From Alphaproteobacteria bacterium (GTDB taxonomy: Bacteria; Pseudomonadota; Alphaproteobacteria; Rhodospirillales; Rhodospirillaceae): a stretch of 5,716 nt of DNA. A program made the translations under genes and the position numbers. The stretch covers positions 1-5,716 of the forward strand of contig JADGDA010000167.1 of the NCBI GenBank assembly GCA_015228695.1. The letters are read 5' to 3'. The notes under the pieces are model-generated. The model did no database searches. It was not told the DNA's origin and saw only the letters and a program-made list of their open reading frames with translations. Below are positions 1-5,716 of this stretch, piece by piece; within the stretch, counting starts at the first letter, position 1; each line of letters opens with the position of its first letter.

Positions 1-171
1 GTATCCGCGCCGGAGCACCTGCTCGACCTGACGCCACGGGAACGAGGCAAGGCCGCTCCCCGGAATCCCGGCGGACGCCTCGACCCGAGGGGGCGGGGCA
101 TGAACGCAGCCCCCGACCGCGAGGGCCAGGGCCGCGACCACCGGAAACGCCGCGCGCGCTGCTCCGAACAT
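1..171 (-). CDS. Putative lipoprotein, N-terminal part only (runs off the window)
   Basis: The reverse strand opens at an ATG (171-169) and stays open for 57 codons to the window edge. The protein begins MFGAARAAFPVVAALALAVG followed by GCVHAPPP. This is a classic lipoprotein signal: a short n-region with one Arg, a hydrophobic stretch at about residues 9-19, and a lipobox V-G-G-C with Cys22 as the predicted lipidated residue after signal peptidase II cleavage. The +2 residue is Val, not Asp, so by the Lol rule known from enterobacteria it would be sorted to the outer membrane. A Pro-rich linker follows, then the start of a probable folded domain (SFPWRQVEQVLRRGY). An AAGGA sits 10 nt upstream of this ATG. 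An in-frame GTG three codons earlier (180-178) is possible but lies too close to that site. I cannot assign a function from 57 residues. A periplasmic S41-type protease is one weak guess, with no catalytic residues in view. Confidence 0.72.
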   Translation of the reverse strand, partial: MFGAARAAFPVVAALALAVGGCVHAPPPRVEASAGIPGSGLASFPWRQVEQVLRRGY

Positions 172-180
172 CCTTGGCAC

Positions 181-201
181 ATCCTTGTCACCGGCAAGGA
201 T
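181..201 (-). promoter_or_regulatory. Inverted repeat over the lipoprotein ribosome binding site
   Basis: On the minus strand ATCCTTG (201-195) and CAAGGAT (187-181) are perfect 7-bp complements separated by a 7-nt loop. The right arm contains AAGGA, the only Shine-Dalgarno-like sequence before the ATG at 171. A second CAAGGAT copy (176-170) overlaps that ATG, so the left arm could pair with either copy. If the left arm is transcribed, the structure would hide the ribosome binding site. The arms are seen directly; the regulatory role is inferred. Confidence 0.4.
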
Positions 202-205
202 TATG
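200..205 (-). promoter_or_regulatory. Possible -10 element for the lipoprotein gene
   Basis: CATAAT on the minus strand matches five of six bases of the sigma-70 -10 consensus and stands out as an AT-rich spot in GC-rich sequence. It lies about 29 nt upstream of the ATG at 171, which would give a short leader of about 20 nt. No convincing -35 box is found: the hexamer at 17-bp spacing is TGTCCA, with only three matches. It is supported mainly by composition and position, so it is tentative. Confidence 0.25.
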
Positions 206-229
206 CGGCTCCGGCCGGCCGTTGGACAC

Positions 230-256
230 AAAAATCATCACAGGGCGATTGCCCTG
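230..256 (-). terminator. Terminator-like hairpin after rnr
   Basis: Seven nucleotides past the rnr stop codon the minus strand carries CAGGGC-AATC-GCCCTG (256-241), a perfect 6-bp GC-rich stem with a 4-nt loop. It is followed by TGATGATTTTT, in which five T residues (234-230) begin 6 nt after the stem. Position and shape fit an intrinsic terminator for the dprA-topA-rnr transcript. The short stem and the delayed T tract suggest partial efficiency. The 10-mer TGATGATTTT occurs on both sides of the hairpin, and the upstream copy contains the rnr stop codon. Confidence 0.55.
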
Positions 257-263
257 AAAATCA

Positions 264-2474
264 TCAGCGTCGGCGTCGACGGTCCCCGCCCCGAGGCCGG
301 AAGCCCGCCTCCCGCGTCCCGCGTCCGTCGGCGAGGGAGAAAATCAGGCTGCCGTTCACGGGCTCCGCCTCCACCAGAATGACCTTCAACGGATCGCCCA
401 GGCGGAAGGCGACATCCCCGCGCCGGTTGGTCAGACAATGGCGCGCCGGGTCGTGGACGAAGTATTCGTCGCCGAGCATTCCGATGGGCACGAGGCCGTC
501 GGCGCCGGAGTCGTGCACGGTGACGAACAGTCCGGCCCGGGAAACGCCGTTGACGCGCGCGGCGAAGGTGGCCCCCACCCGTTCGGCCATGAAGGCGGCG
601 GCGAAGCGGTTGACGGCGTCCCGCTCGGCGGCGGCGGCCCGGCGCTCGGCGGCGGAAATCCGGGTGGCGACGTCGGGAAAATCGGTCCCGGCGTCGGGCG
701 GCAGTCCCCCCGGCCCCAGCCCCAGCCCGGCGATCAGGGCGCGATGCACCAAAAGATCGGCGTAGCGGCGGATCGGCGAGGTGAAGTGGGCATAGCGCGA
801 CAGGCCAAGGCCGAAATGTCCGATGTTGGCGGGGTTGTACTCGGCCAGGGACTGGCTGCGCAGCACCACTTCGTTGACCAGATGGGCGCTGGGGGTGCCC
901 GCGGCCTTGGACAGGATGTGGTTGAAGTGGCCCCCGGTCAGCGTCTGCCCCCCGGCGATCTTCATCCCGATGGACGACAGGAACTCGCGCAGGGCGTCGA
1001 GCTTGTCGGGCGAGGGGCGGTCGTGAATCCGGTACATGCAGGGCCGGTCCAGCGCCTCGATCTGCTCGGCGGCGGCGACGTTGGCGGCGATCATGAATTC
1101 CTCGATCAGGCGATGGCTGTCGTGGCGCGCGCGGGGCTCCACGGACACGACGTTTCCACTTTCGTCCAGAACGATCTTCCGCTCGGGCAGGTCCAGTTCC
1201 AGGGTGCCGCGCCGCTCCCGCCACTGCTTCAAGGCCGCGTAGGCGCCGTAGAGGGGCCGCAGCACGGAGTCCGCCAGCGGGCCGGAGGCGTCGTCGGGGA
1301 TGCCGTCGATGGCGTTCTGGACCTGATGATAGGTCAGCCGCGCCGCCGAGCGCATGAGGCCGCGCACGAAACGGTGCCGCGTCTTCTCCCCCGTGGGACC
1401 GATCCACATGTGGACGGCGAGGCACGGCCGGTCCTCGCCGGGTTTCAGGGAGCACCAGCCGTTGGACAGCGCCTCGGGGAGCATGGGCACCACCCGGTCG
1501 GGGAAATAGACCGAGTTGCCGCGTTCGAGCGCGGTCCGGTCGAGGGGGTCCGAGGGGCGGACATACCAGGAGACATCGGCGATGGCGACCAGGATGTGCC
1601 ATCCGTCGGGGGTGTCCGGGTCGGGCTCGGCCCACACCGCGTCGTCGAAGTCGCGGGCGTCCTCGCCGTCGATGGTGATCAGGGGAATCCGGCGCAGATC
1701 CTCGCGCCCCGCCTCCGGGGCGGCGACGGCCCCCGCCGCCTGACGCAGGGCCTCGGGGGAAAAGGCGGCGGGGATGCCGTGGGCATGGATGGCGATCAGG
1801 CTGATAGATTTGGGGTCGGCCATGTTGCCGATCCGCTCCACCACCCGCACCTGACGCAGGCCGAAGCGGCGGCTTTGCAAGGGCTCGGCGAGCACCAGCT
1901 CGCCGCTTGCCGCGCCCAGGGTATCCTCCGGCGCGACCAGATAGTCGCTTTTGTCCCGCCGGTCGGTGGGCCGCAGCCGCCCGCCGTCCCGCGACGGCTC
2001 GAACACGCCGAGCACATGGGTGGGGGCGGTGCCGATGCGCCGGATCGGGCGGCCCTCATAGGCGTTGTCCCCGGTCGGGCGCAGCCGGGTCAGCACCCGG
2101 TCCCCGACTCCGAGAGGGTCGCGCCCCTTTTCCCGGATCAGGGTGACGACCGGAGCCGGCCCCTCCCCGGTCCAGGTCAGGGGACGGGCCAGCGGGCCGC
2201 CGTCGCCGCTCACCCCGGTGACCACGACCACCCCGACCTCGGGCAGCAGGCCGGACCCGGCGAAGGTCCGCTTGCGCCCGACCCGGCCGATGACGCCCTC
2301 GTCCTCCAGTTCCCGCAGCATCCGCCGCAGGACGATCCGGTCGTCCCCGAACAGTTGGAAGGCGCGGGCGATGTCGCGCTTGTGGAGGGGGCCCGGAGTC
2401 TCGGCGATGAACGCGCGCAGTTGCTCCTTGGTTGGCAAAGGGGCCGGACGCCGGACGCGCTTGCCCGGCGTCAT
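264..2474 (-). CDS. rnr: Ribonuclease R (RNB-family 3'-5' exoribonuclease)
   Basis: This encodes a 736-aa processive, metal-dependent 3'-5' exoribonuclease of the RNase II/R family, which degrades structured RNA in the cytoplasm and acts in mRNA and rRNA quality control. The layout is typical of RNase R: an N-terminal winged-helix region (about residues 13-65), cold-shock/OB segments (about 80-220), the RNB catalytic domain (about 262-585) and a C-terminal S1 domain (about 635-715). The catalytic motif IDGEDARDFDDA places metal-binding Asp269, Asp275, Asp277 and Asp278, equivalent to D272/D278/D280/D281 of the E. coli enzyme. The RNB signature HFTSPIRRYADLLVHR starts at His563. It is shorter than E. 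coli RNase R (813 aa): the tail after S1 is only about 20 residues, ends in five Arg and lacks a long Lys-rich extension. The ATG overlaps the topA stop (ATGA) with no clear Shine-Dalgarno, which suggests translational coupling. The gene ends with tandem in-frame TGA TGA. Confidence 0.97.
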   Translation of the reverse strand: MTPGKRVRRPAPLPTKEQLRAFIAETPGPLHKRDIARAFQLFGDDRIVLRRMLRELEDEGVIGRVGRKRTFAGSGLLPEVGVVVVTGVSGDGGPLARPLTWTGEGPAPVVTLIREKGRDPLGVGDRVLTRLRPTGDNAYEGRPIRRIGTAPTHVLGVFEPSRDGGRLRPTDRRDKSDYLVAPEDTLGAASGELVLAEPLQSRRFGLRQVRVVERIGNMADPKSISLIAIHAHGIPAAFSPEALRQAAGAVAAPEAGREDLRRIPLITIDGEDARDFDDAVWAEPDPDTPDGWHILVAIADVSWYVRPSDPLDRTALERGNSVYFPDRVVPMLPEALSNGWCSLKPGEDRPCLAVHMWIGPTGEKTRHRFVRGLMRSAARLTYHQVQNAIDGIPDDASGPLADSVLRPLYGAYAALKQWRERRGTLELDLPERKIVLDESGNVVSVEPRARHDSHRLIEEFMIAANVAAAEQIEALDRPCMYRIHDRPSPDKLDALREFLSSIGMKIAGGQTLTGGHFNHILSKAAGTPSAHLVNEVVLRSQSLAEYNPANIGHFGLGLSRYAHFTSPIRRYADLLVHRALIAGLGLGPGGLPPDAGTDFPDVATRISAAERRAAAAERDAVNRFAAAFMAERVGATFAARVNGVSRAGLFVTVHDSGADGLVPIGMLGDEYFVHDPARHCLTNRRGDVAFRLGDPLKVILVEAEPVNGSLIFSLADGRGTREAGFRPRGGDRRRRR

Positions 2475-5164
2475 CGGGCGGTTTTGGCGGCGGTACGACC
2501 CTTGGCCGGGGATTTGGCCGCTTTCGTGGGCTTCGCCTTAACAGTCTTCGTGGTTTTTGCGGGAATCCCGCTCTTTGTGGTTTTTGCGGGAGTCCCGCCC
2601 TTGGCGGCCTTCGCGGCCAGAAGGGCGACGGCCTCGTCAAGGGTCAGCTCGCCCGCCTCCCTGTCCTTGGGCAGGGTGGCGCGGAGGTCGCCGTGCTGGG
2701 CATAGGGTCCGTAGCGGCCGTCGCGGACGGTGACCGGCTTGCCGTCGGCCGGATGGTTGCCCACCAGCCGCACCGGAGTCCGCGCCTTGCCGCCCTGGGA
2801 CAGCAGGTCCACGGCCCGGTTGAGGCCGACGGTCAGCACGTCGTCCCCGTCCGGCAGGGACTTATAGGCGTCGCCGTGCTTCAGATAGGGGCCGAAGCGG
2901 CCGATGCCGGCCAGGATCGGCAACCGGCTGTCCGGGTGGACGCCGATTTCGCGCGGGAGGGCGAGCAGGGCCAGCGCCTTCTCCAAATCCAGGTCCTGGG
3001 GCTCCAGGCCCTTGGGCAGGGACACCCGCTTGGGCGCGGGAGGCTTGGGCTTCGCCACCTTTTTGCGCCCCTTGGCCTTGCTTTCGGGGGGCTTCTCCTC
3101 GGGAGGGGGAGCCTCCTCGGCGGCGGCCACGGGATCGCGCTGGACGTAGAACCCATACGGCCCCTTGCGCACGCTGACCAGGGTGCCCGTCTCCGGGTCG
3201 GAGCCCAGATCGCGGGTGTTCGAAGCGTCGGAGGGCGCGGAGCCGTCGGTGGTCAGGGGACGGGTGTGGCGGCAGTCCGGGTAGTTGGAACAGCCGATGA
3301 ACGCGCCGAACTTGCCGAGCTTCAACCCCAACCGGCCATTGGCGCAGGTGGGGCATTTGCGGGGGTCGAGGCCGGAACCGTCGTCGGGAAAGAAATGCGG
3401 GCCGAGATCCTGATCCAGGGCGTCGAGAACCTGCGAGACCCGCAGGTCCTTGGTGCCGTCCACCGCCGTGTGGAAATCCGTCCAGAAATCGCGTAGCACC
3501 ATCTTCCAGTCGACGCGCCCGCCGGAGATATCGTCCAGCCGCTCCTCCAGATCGGCGGTGAAGCCGTACTGGACATAGCGGTTGAAAAAACTTTCCAGAA
3601 ACGCGGTCACCAGACGTCCGCGGTCCTCGGGGAAAAAGCGGCGGCTGTCCAGGCGCACATAACTGCGGTCCTGGAGCACCCCGAGGATGCTGGCGTAGGT
3701 GGAAGGCCGCCCGATGCCCAATTCCTCCAGACGCTTGACCAGACTGGCTTCCGAGTAACGGGGGGGAGGCTGGGTGAAATGCTGGTCGGAGCGCGCGCCG
3801 GTCAGTTTCAGAACATCCCCCTCCTTCATGGGGGGAAGGAGGCGGTCGTTCTCGTCGCCCTCGGCGTCGTCGCGGTCCTCGCGGTAAAGCCGGAGAAACC
3901 CGTCGAACACCACCACCGAACCGTTGGCGCGCAAGGTCAGGGAGCGGTCCTTGGGCGCGATGTCCACCGCCACCTGATCGAACTCGGCGCTTTCCATCTG
4001 GCTGGCCATGGTCCGTTTCCAGATCAGCTCGTACAGCCGGAGCTGGTCGCGGTCGAGGAAACGGGACAGGGCCGCCGGGGCCCGGCCGACGTCGGTGGGG
4101 CGGATGGCTTCGTGGGCCTCCTGGGCGTTCTTGGCCTTGGCCTTGTAGTGACGGGGAGCGGAGGGAAGATAGCGGTCCCCGAAGTCGCCCTTGATCAGGG
4201 CGCGCACGCTCTGAATGGCCTCGTTCGCCATCTGCACGCCGTCGGTCCGCATGTAGGTGATGAGGCCGACGGTCTCGCCGTCCACCTCCACGCCCTCGTA
4301 CAGACGTTGGGCGACCTGCATGGTGTGCTTGGCGGTGAAATGCAGCTTGCGCGAGGCTTCCTGCTGCAACGTCGAGGTGGTGAACGGGGGCGAGGGATGG
4401 CGCTTGGCCTTCTTGCGCTCGATCGCCAGCACCGAGAGCGCCGCCGCCGCGACGCGGTCCCGCGCGGTCCCGGCGGCGGCCGCGTCGGGCAGATCGAACT
4501 TGTCGAGCTTGCGTCCGTCGAGATGGGTGAGGTGGGCGACGAAAGGCGTCGCGTCGGGGGCCAGCAGATCGGCATCGACGGTCCAGAATTCCTGGGAGAC
4601 GAACCGTTCGATCTCGGCCTCGCGCTCGCAGATCAGCCGCAGGGCCACCGACTGCACCCGCCCGGCGGAGCGGCTTCCGGGCAACTTGCGCCACAGCACC
4701 GGCGACAGGGTGAACCCCACCAGATAATCCAGGGCCCGGCGCGCCAGATAGGCCTGGATCAATTCATGGTCCAGCTCGCGCGGATGGGCGATGGCGTATC
4801 GCACCGCGTCCTTGGTGATTTCGTTGAAGGTCACCCGCTTGACCTCGACGCCCTTCAACGCCTTGCGGTTTTCCAGTTCCTGGCGCACATGCCATGAGAT
4901 GGCCTCGCCCTCGCGGTCGGGGTCGGTGGCGAGATAGAGCCGGTCGGCGCCCCGCAGCGCCCCGGCAATGTCCCGGATGTGTTTTTCCGAGCGGTCGTCC
5001 ACTTCCCAATCCATGGCGAAGTCGTCGTCCGGACGCACCGACCCGTCCTTGGGCGGCAGGTCCCGGATGTGACCGTAGCTCGCGACGACATGGTATCCGG
5101 GACCGAGGTATTTGCCGATGGTCTTGGCCTTGGCGGGCGATTCGACGACGACGACGACACTCAT
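2471..5164 (-). CDS. topA: DNA topoisomerase I (type IA)
   Basis: This encodes an 897-aa type IA topoisomerase that relaxes negative supercoils by single-strand passage. The Toprim domain covers about residues 1-135, with Glu8 in VESPAKAKTI and the acidic triad in DPDREGE (Asp81, Asp83, Glu87). Catalytic Tyr304 lies in ITYMRTD. The central type IA domains run to about residue 590, including SAGRVQSVALRL (167-178) and GRPSTYASIL (485-494). One four-cysteine zinc site follows (Cys604, 607, 625, 631). The C-terminus holds GPYGFYVQ-, GRFGPYLKHG- and GRYGPYAQHG-type repeats (from about 668, 755 and 816), as in alphaproteobacterial TopA. A charged Pro/Lys/Glu insert (about 681-715) splits the first two, and a Lys/Ala/Thr-rich tail (from about 852) probably binds DNA non-specifically. 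I chose the ATG at 5164 because TTGGA lies 6 nt upstream; the GTG at 5182 and ATG at 5170 would only add non-conserved residues. The gene sits 34 nt after dprA, and its TGA overlaps the rnr ATG. Confidence 0.97.
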   Translation of the reverse strand: MSVVVVVESPAKAKTIGKYLGPGYHVVASYGHIRDLPPKDGSVRPDDDFAMDWEVDDRSEKHIRDIAGALRGADRLYLATDPDREGEAISWHVRQELENRKALKGVEVKRVTFNEITKDAVRYAIAHPRELDHELIQAYLARRALDYLVGFTLSPVLWRKLPGSRSAGRVQSVALRLICEREAEIERFVSQEFWTVDADLLAPDATPFVAHLTHLDGRKLDKFDLPDAAAAGTARDRVAAAALSVLAIERKKAKRHPSPPFTTSTLQQEASRKLHFTAKHTMQVAQRLYEGVEVDGETVGLITYMRTDGVQMANEAIQSVRALIKGDFGDRYLPSAPRHYKAKAKNAQEAHEAIRPTDVGRAPAALSRFLDRDQLRLYELIWKRTMASQMESAEFDQVAVDIAPKDRSLTLRANGSVVVFDGFLRLYREDRDDAEGDENDRLLPPMKEGDVLKLTGARSDQHFTQPPPRYSEASLVKRLEELGIGRPSTYASILGVLQDRSYVRLDSRRFFPEDRGRLVTAFLESFFNRYVQYGFTADLEERLDDISGGRVDWKMVLRDFWTDFHTAVDGTKDLRVSQVLDALDQDLGPHFFPDDGSGLDPRKCPTCANGRLGLKLGKFGAFIGCSNYPDCRHTRPLTTDGSAPSDASNTRDLGSDPETGTLVSVRKGPYGFYVQRDPVAAAEEAPPPEEKPPESKAKGRKKVAKPKPPAPKRVSLPKGLEPQDLDLEKALALLALPREIGVHPDSRLPILAGIGRFGPYLKHGDAYKSLPDGDDVLTVGLNRAVDLLSQGGKARTPVRLVGNHPADGKPVTVRDGRYGPYAQHGDLRATLPKDREAGELTLDEAVALLAAKAAKGGTPAKTTKSGIPAKTTKTVKAKPTKAAKSPAKGRTAAKTAR
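2550..2603. repeat. 27-bp tandem repeat (two copies) in the topA tail
   Basis: Plus-strand copies at 2550-2576 and 2577-2603 are identical at 24 of 27 positions; the period of nine codons preserves the frame. They encode the repeated PAKTTK units in TopA's Lys/Thr-rich tail. Each copy contains a palindrome, GCGGGAATCCCGC (2559-2571) or GCGGGAGTCCCGC (2586-2598), able to form a 5-bp GC stem with a 3-nt loop. The repeat most likely arose by slippage or local duplication in a length-tolerant, disordered tail. Confidence 0.8.
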
Positions 5165-5170
5165 GTGCAT

Positions 5171-5175
5171 TCCAA
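5171..5175 (-). promoter_or_regulatory. topA: Ribosome binding site that decides the topA start
   Basis: TTGGA on the minus strand is followed by a 6-nt spacer (ATGCAC) and the ATG at 5164. The alternative ATG at 5170 abuts this site directly and so could not use it. This favours a protein beginning MSVVVVVESPAKAK, matching the usual N-terminus of TopA, in which the first beta strand leads straight into VESPAKAK. The site is a weak match to the anti-Shine-Dalgarno sequence. Confidence 0.45.
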
Positions 5176-5198
5176 TGATCACGGCCCTGGGGCGGGGT

Positions 5199-5716
5199 TC
5201 AGGTCACGAGGGCGACCTGATGACCCGGATGCCGTTCGATTCTGCCGGCCAGTTCCATCTCCAGCAGGATCAACGACACCACGGAGGGTGACAATTGGCA
5301 CTGGCGGACGATTTCGTCAACCGTCACCGGCGTGACGCCGAGGCTCGCGGCGACGAGACTCCGGCACGCCTCCATCTCCGCCCCGTCCTCGGGCGGAAGC
5401 TCCTGCCCCGCCGGACGGGGGACGAACCCGAGGCCCGGAGGCTCCTCCATGGGCTGTTTCATCCGCGGCTGAAGCTCGTTCAGAACATCGTCGGCCCGCT
5501 CCACCAGGAACGCGCCCTGACGGAGAAGCCCGTTCGGACCCGCCGCCCTGGGATCGGCGGGGGAGCCGGGAACCGCGAACACCTCGCGGCCCTGTTCCAG
5601 CGCCATGCGGGCGGTGATGAGCGAGCCGGACCGGGCCGCCGCCTCCACGACCACGACTCCCAGGGACAGCCCGGAAACGATCCGGCTGCCGCGGGGAAAA
5701 CGCCGCGCCCGGGGCC
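5199..5716 (-). CDS. dprA: DNA-processing protein DprA, C-terminal part (5' end outside the window)
   Basis: The frame is open from the window edge and gives 171 residues before a TGA (5201-5199). The first part is the end of the DprA/Smf Rossmann-like domain: FPRGSRIVSGLSLGVVVVEA (fragment residues 6-25), then SGSLITARMALEQGREVFAV (29-48), PGSPADPRAAGPNGLLRQGA and so on. These are hallmark DprA motifs. A low-complexity linker (about 82-112) leads to a winged-helix domain (about 115-171, TVDEIVRQCQLSPSVVSLIL and onward), the C-terminal domain found in many proteobacterial DprA proteins. DprA binds single-stranded DNA in the cytoplasm and loads RecA during transformation; many bacteria not known to be competent also carry it. 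It lies just upstream of topA with no terminator between, so the two are probably cotranscribed. The reading frame is intact with no sign of decay; the missing N-terminus is a window effect. Confidence 0.95.
   Translation of the reverse strand, partial: PRARRFPRGSRIVSGLSLGVVVVEAAARSGSLITARMALEQGREVFAVPGSPADPRAAGPNGLLRQGAFLVERADDVLNELQPRMKQPMEEPPGLGFVPRPAGQELPPEDGAEMEACRSLVAASLGVTPVTVDEIVRQCQLSPSVVSLILLEMELAGRIERHPGHQVALVT

Noticed and set aside
100..765. Plus-strand open frame of 221 codons crossing the rnr 3' end
   Set aside because: It is Arg/Ser/Pro-rich, has no domain, and overlaps rnr, the terminator and the lipoprotein start on the other strand.
238..1635. Minus-strand open frame of 465 codons in another frame inside rnr (and a 610-codon one inside topA at 2862-4694)
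   Set aside because: They are Arg/Pro/Gly-rich shadow frames overlapping conserved catalytic domains in the true frame.
2554..2576. Plus-strand terminator shape (GCGGGAATCCCGC followed by TCTTT)
   Set aside because: It lies inside topA on the opposite strand, no plus-strand gene leads into it, and the stem has only 5 bp.
438..2705. A 755-codon open frame on the plus strand opposite rnr and the end of topA
   Set aside because: Its protein is Gly/Val/Gln/His-rich with no recognisable domain, and it lies wholly antisense to two unmistakable genes. Long antisense frames are expected where the third codon position is nearly always G or C.
3779..4897. Plus-strand open frame of 372 codons antisense to topA (and similar ones at 2432-3496 and 4257-4727)
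   Set aside because: These are low-complexity antisense shadows with no motif and no independent start signal; the sense frame is a full, intact TopA.
5165..5182. Longer topA start at the GTG (5182) or ATG (5170)
   Set aside because: The extra residues (MIIGMH) are not part of the family's N-terminus, and the only usable Shine-Dalgarno-like sequence is placed for the ATG at 5164.
1..5716. A novel defence system, mobile element, CRISPR array, tRNA or rRNA
   Set aside because: The window is almost filled by dprA, topA, rnr and a lipoprotein start; I saw no transposase, integrase, spaced repeats or RNA gene sequence.

Overview
The window reads as a high-GC alphaproteobacterial chromosome segment, most likely from the Rhodospirillales (Rhodospirillum/Magnetospirillum-like). 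This rests on the strong G/C preference at third codon positions, the alphaproteobacterial style of the TopA C-terminal repeats, and the gene order dprA-topA-rnr, which is common in that class. The taxonomic call is an inference from protein flavour and synteny, not from a marker gene search.

All supported genes lie on the minus strand, so transcription runs from high to low coordinates. In that order: (1) the 3' end of dprA (5716 down to 5199), the DNA-processing protein that loads RecA on incoming single-stranded DNA; (2) a 34-nt gap with no visible terminator; (3) complete topA (5164 to 2471), DNA topoisomerase I, with catalytic Tyr304, a Toprim motif, one four-cysteine zinc site and a lysine-rich tail; (4) complete rnr (2474 to 264), RNase R, whose ATG overlaps the topA stop as ATGA; (5) a 92-nt intergenic region (263 to 172) with a terminator-like hairpin and, nearer the next gene, a second hairpin that could cover its ribosome binding site; (6) the first 57 codons of an unassigned lipoprotein gene (171 to 1) that runs off the window. 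The lipoprotein start is easy to miss because the gene is cut by the edge.

The first three genes look like one operon handling nucleic acids: DNA uptake/recombination, supercoiling control and RNA decay. The lipoprotein gene is either a separate unit or expressed by leaky readthrough. Long open frames on the plus strand are GC-driven shadows of these genes.

I found no mobile element, CRISPR array, RNA gene or unknown multi-gene system. The parts worth a second look are small: the 10-bp direct repeats bracketing the hairpin after rnr, the possible RBS-masking hairpin before the lipoprotein, and a 27-bp tandem repeat carrying perfect palindromes in the topA tail.
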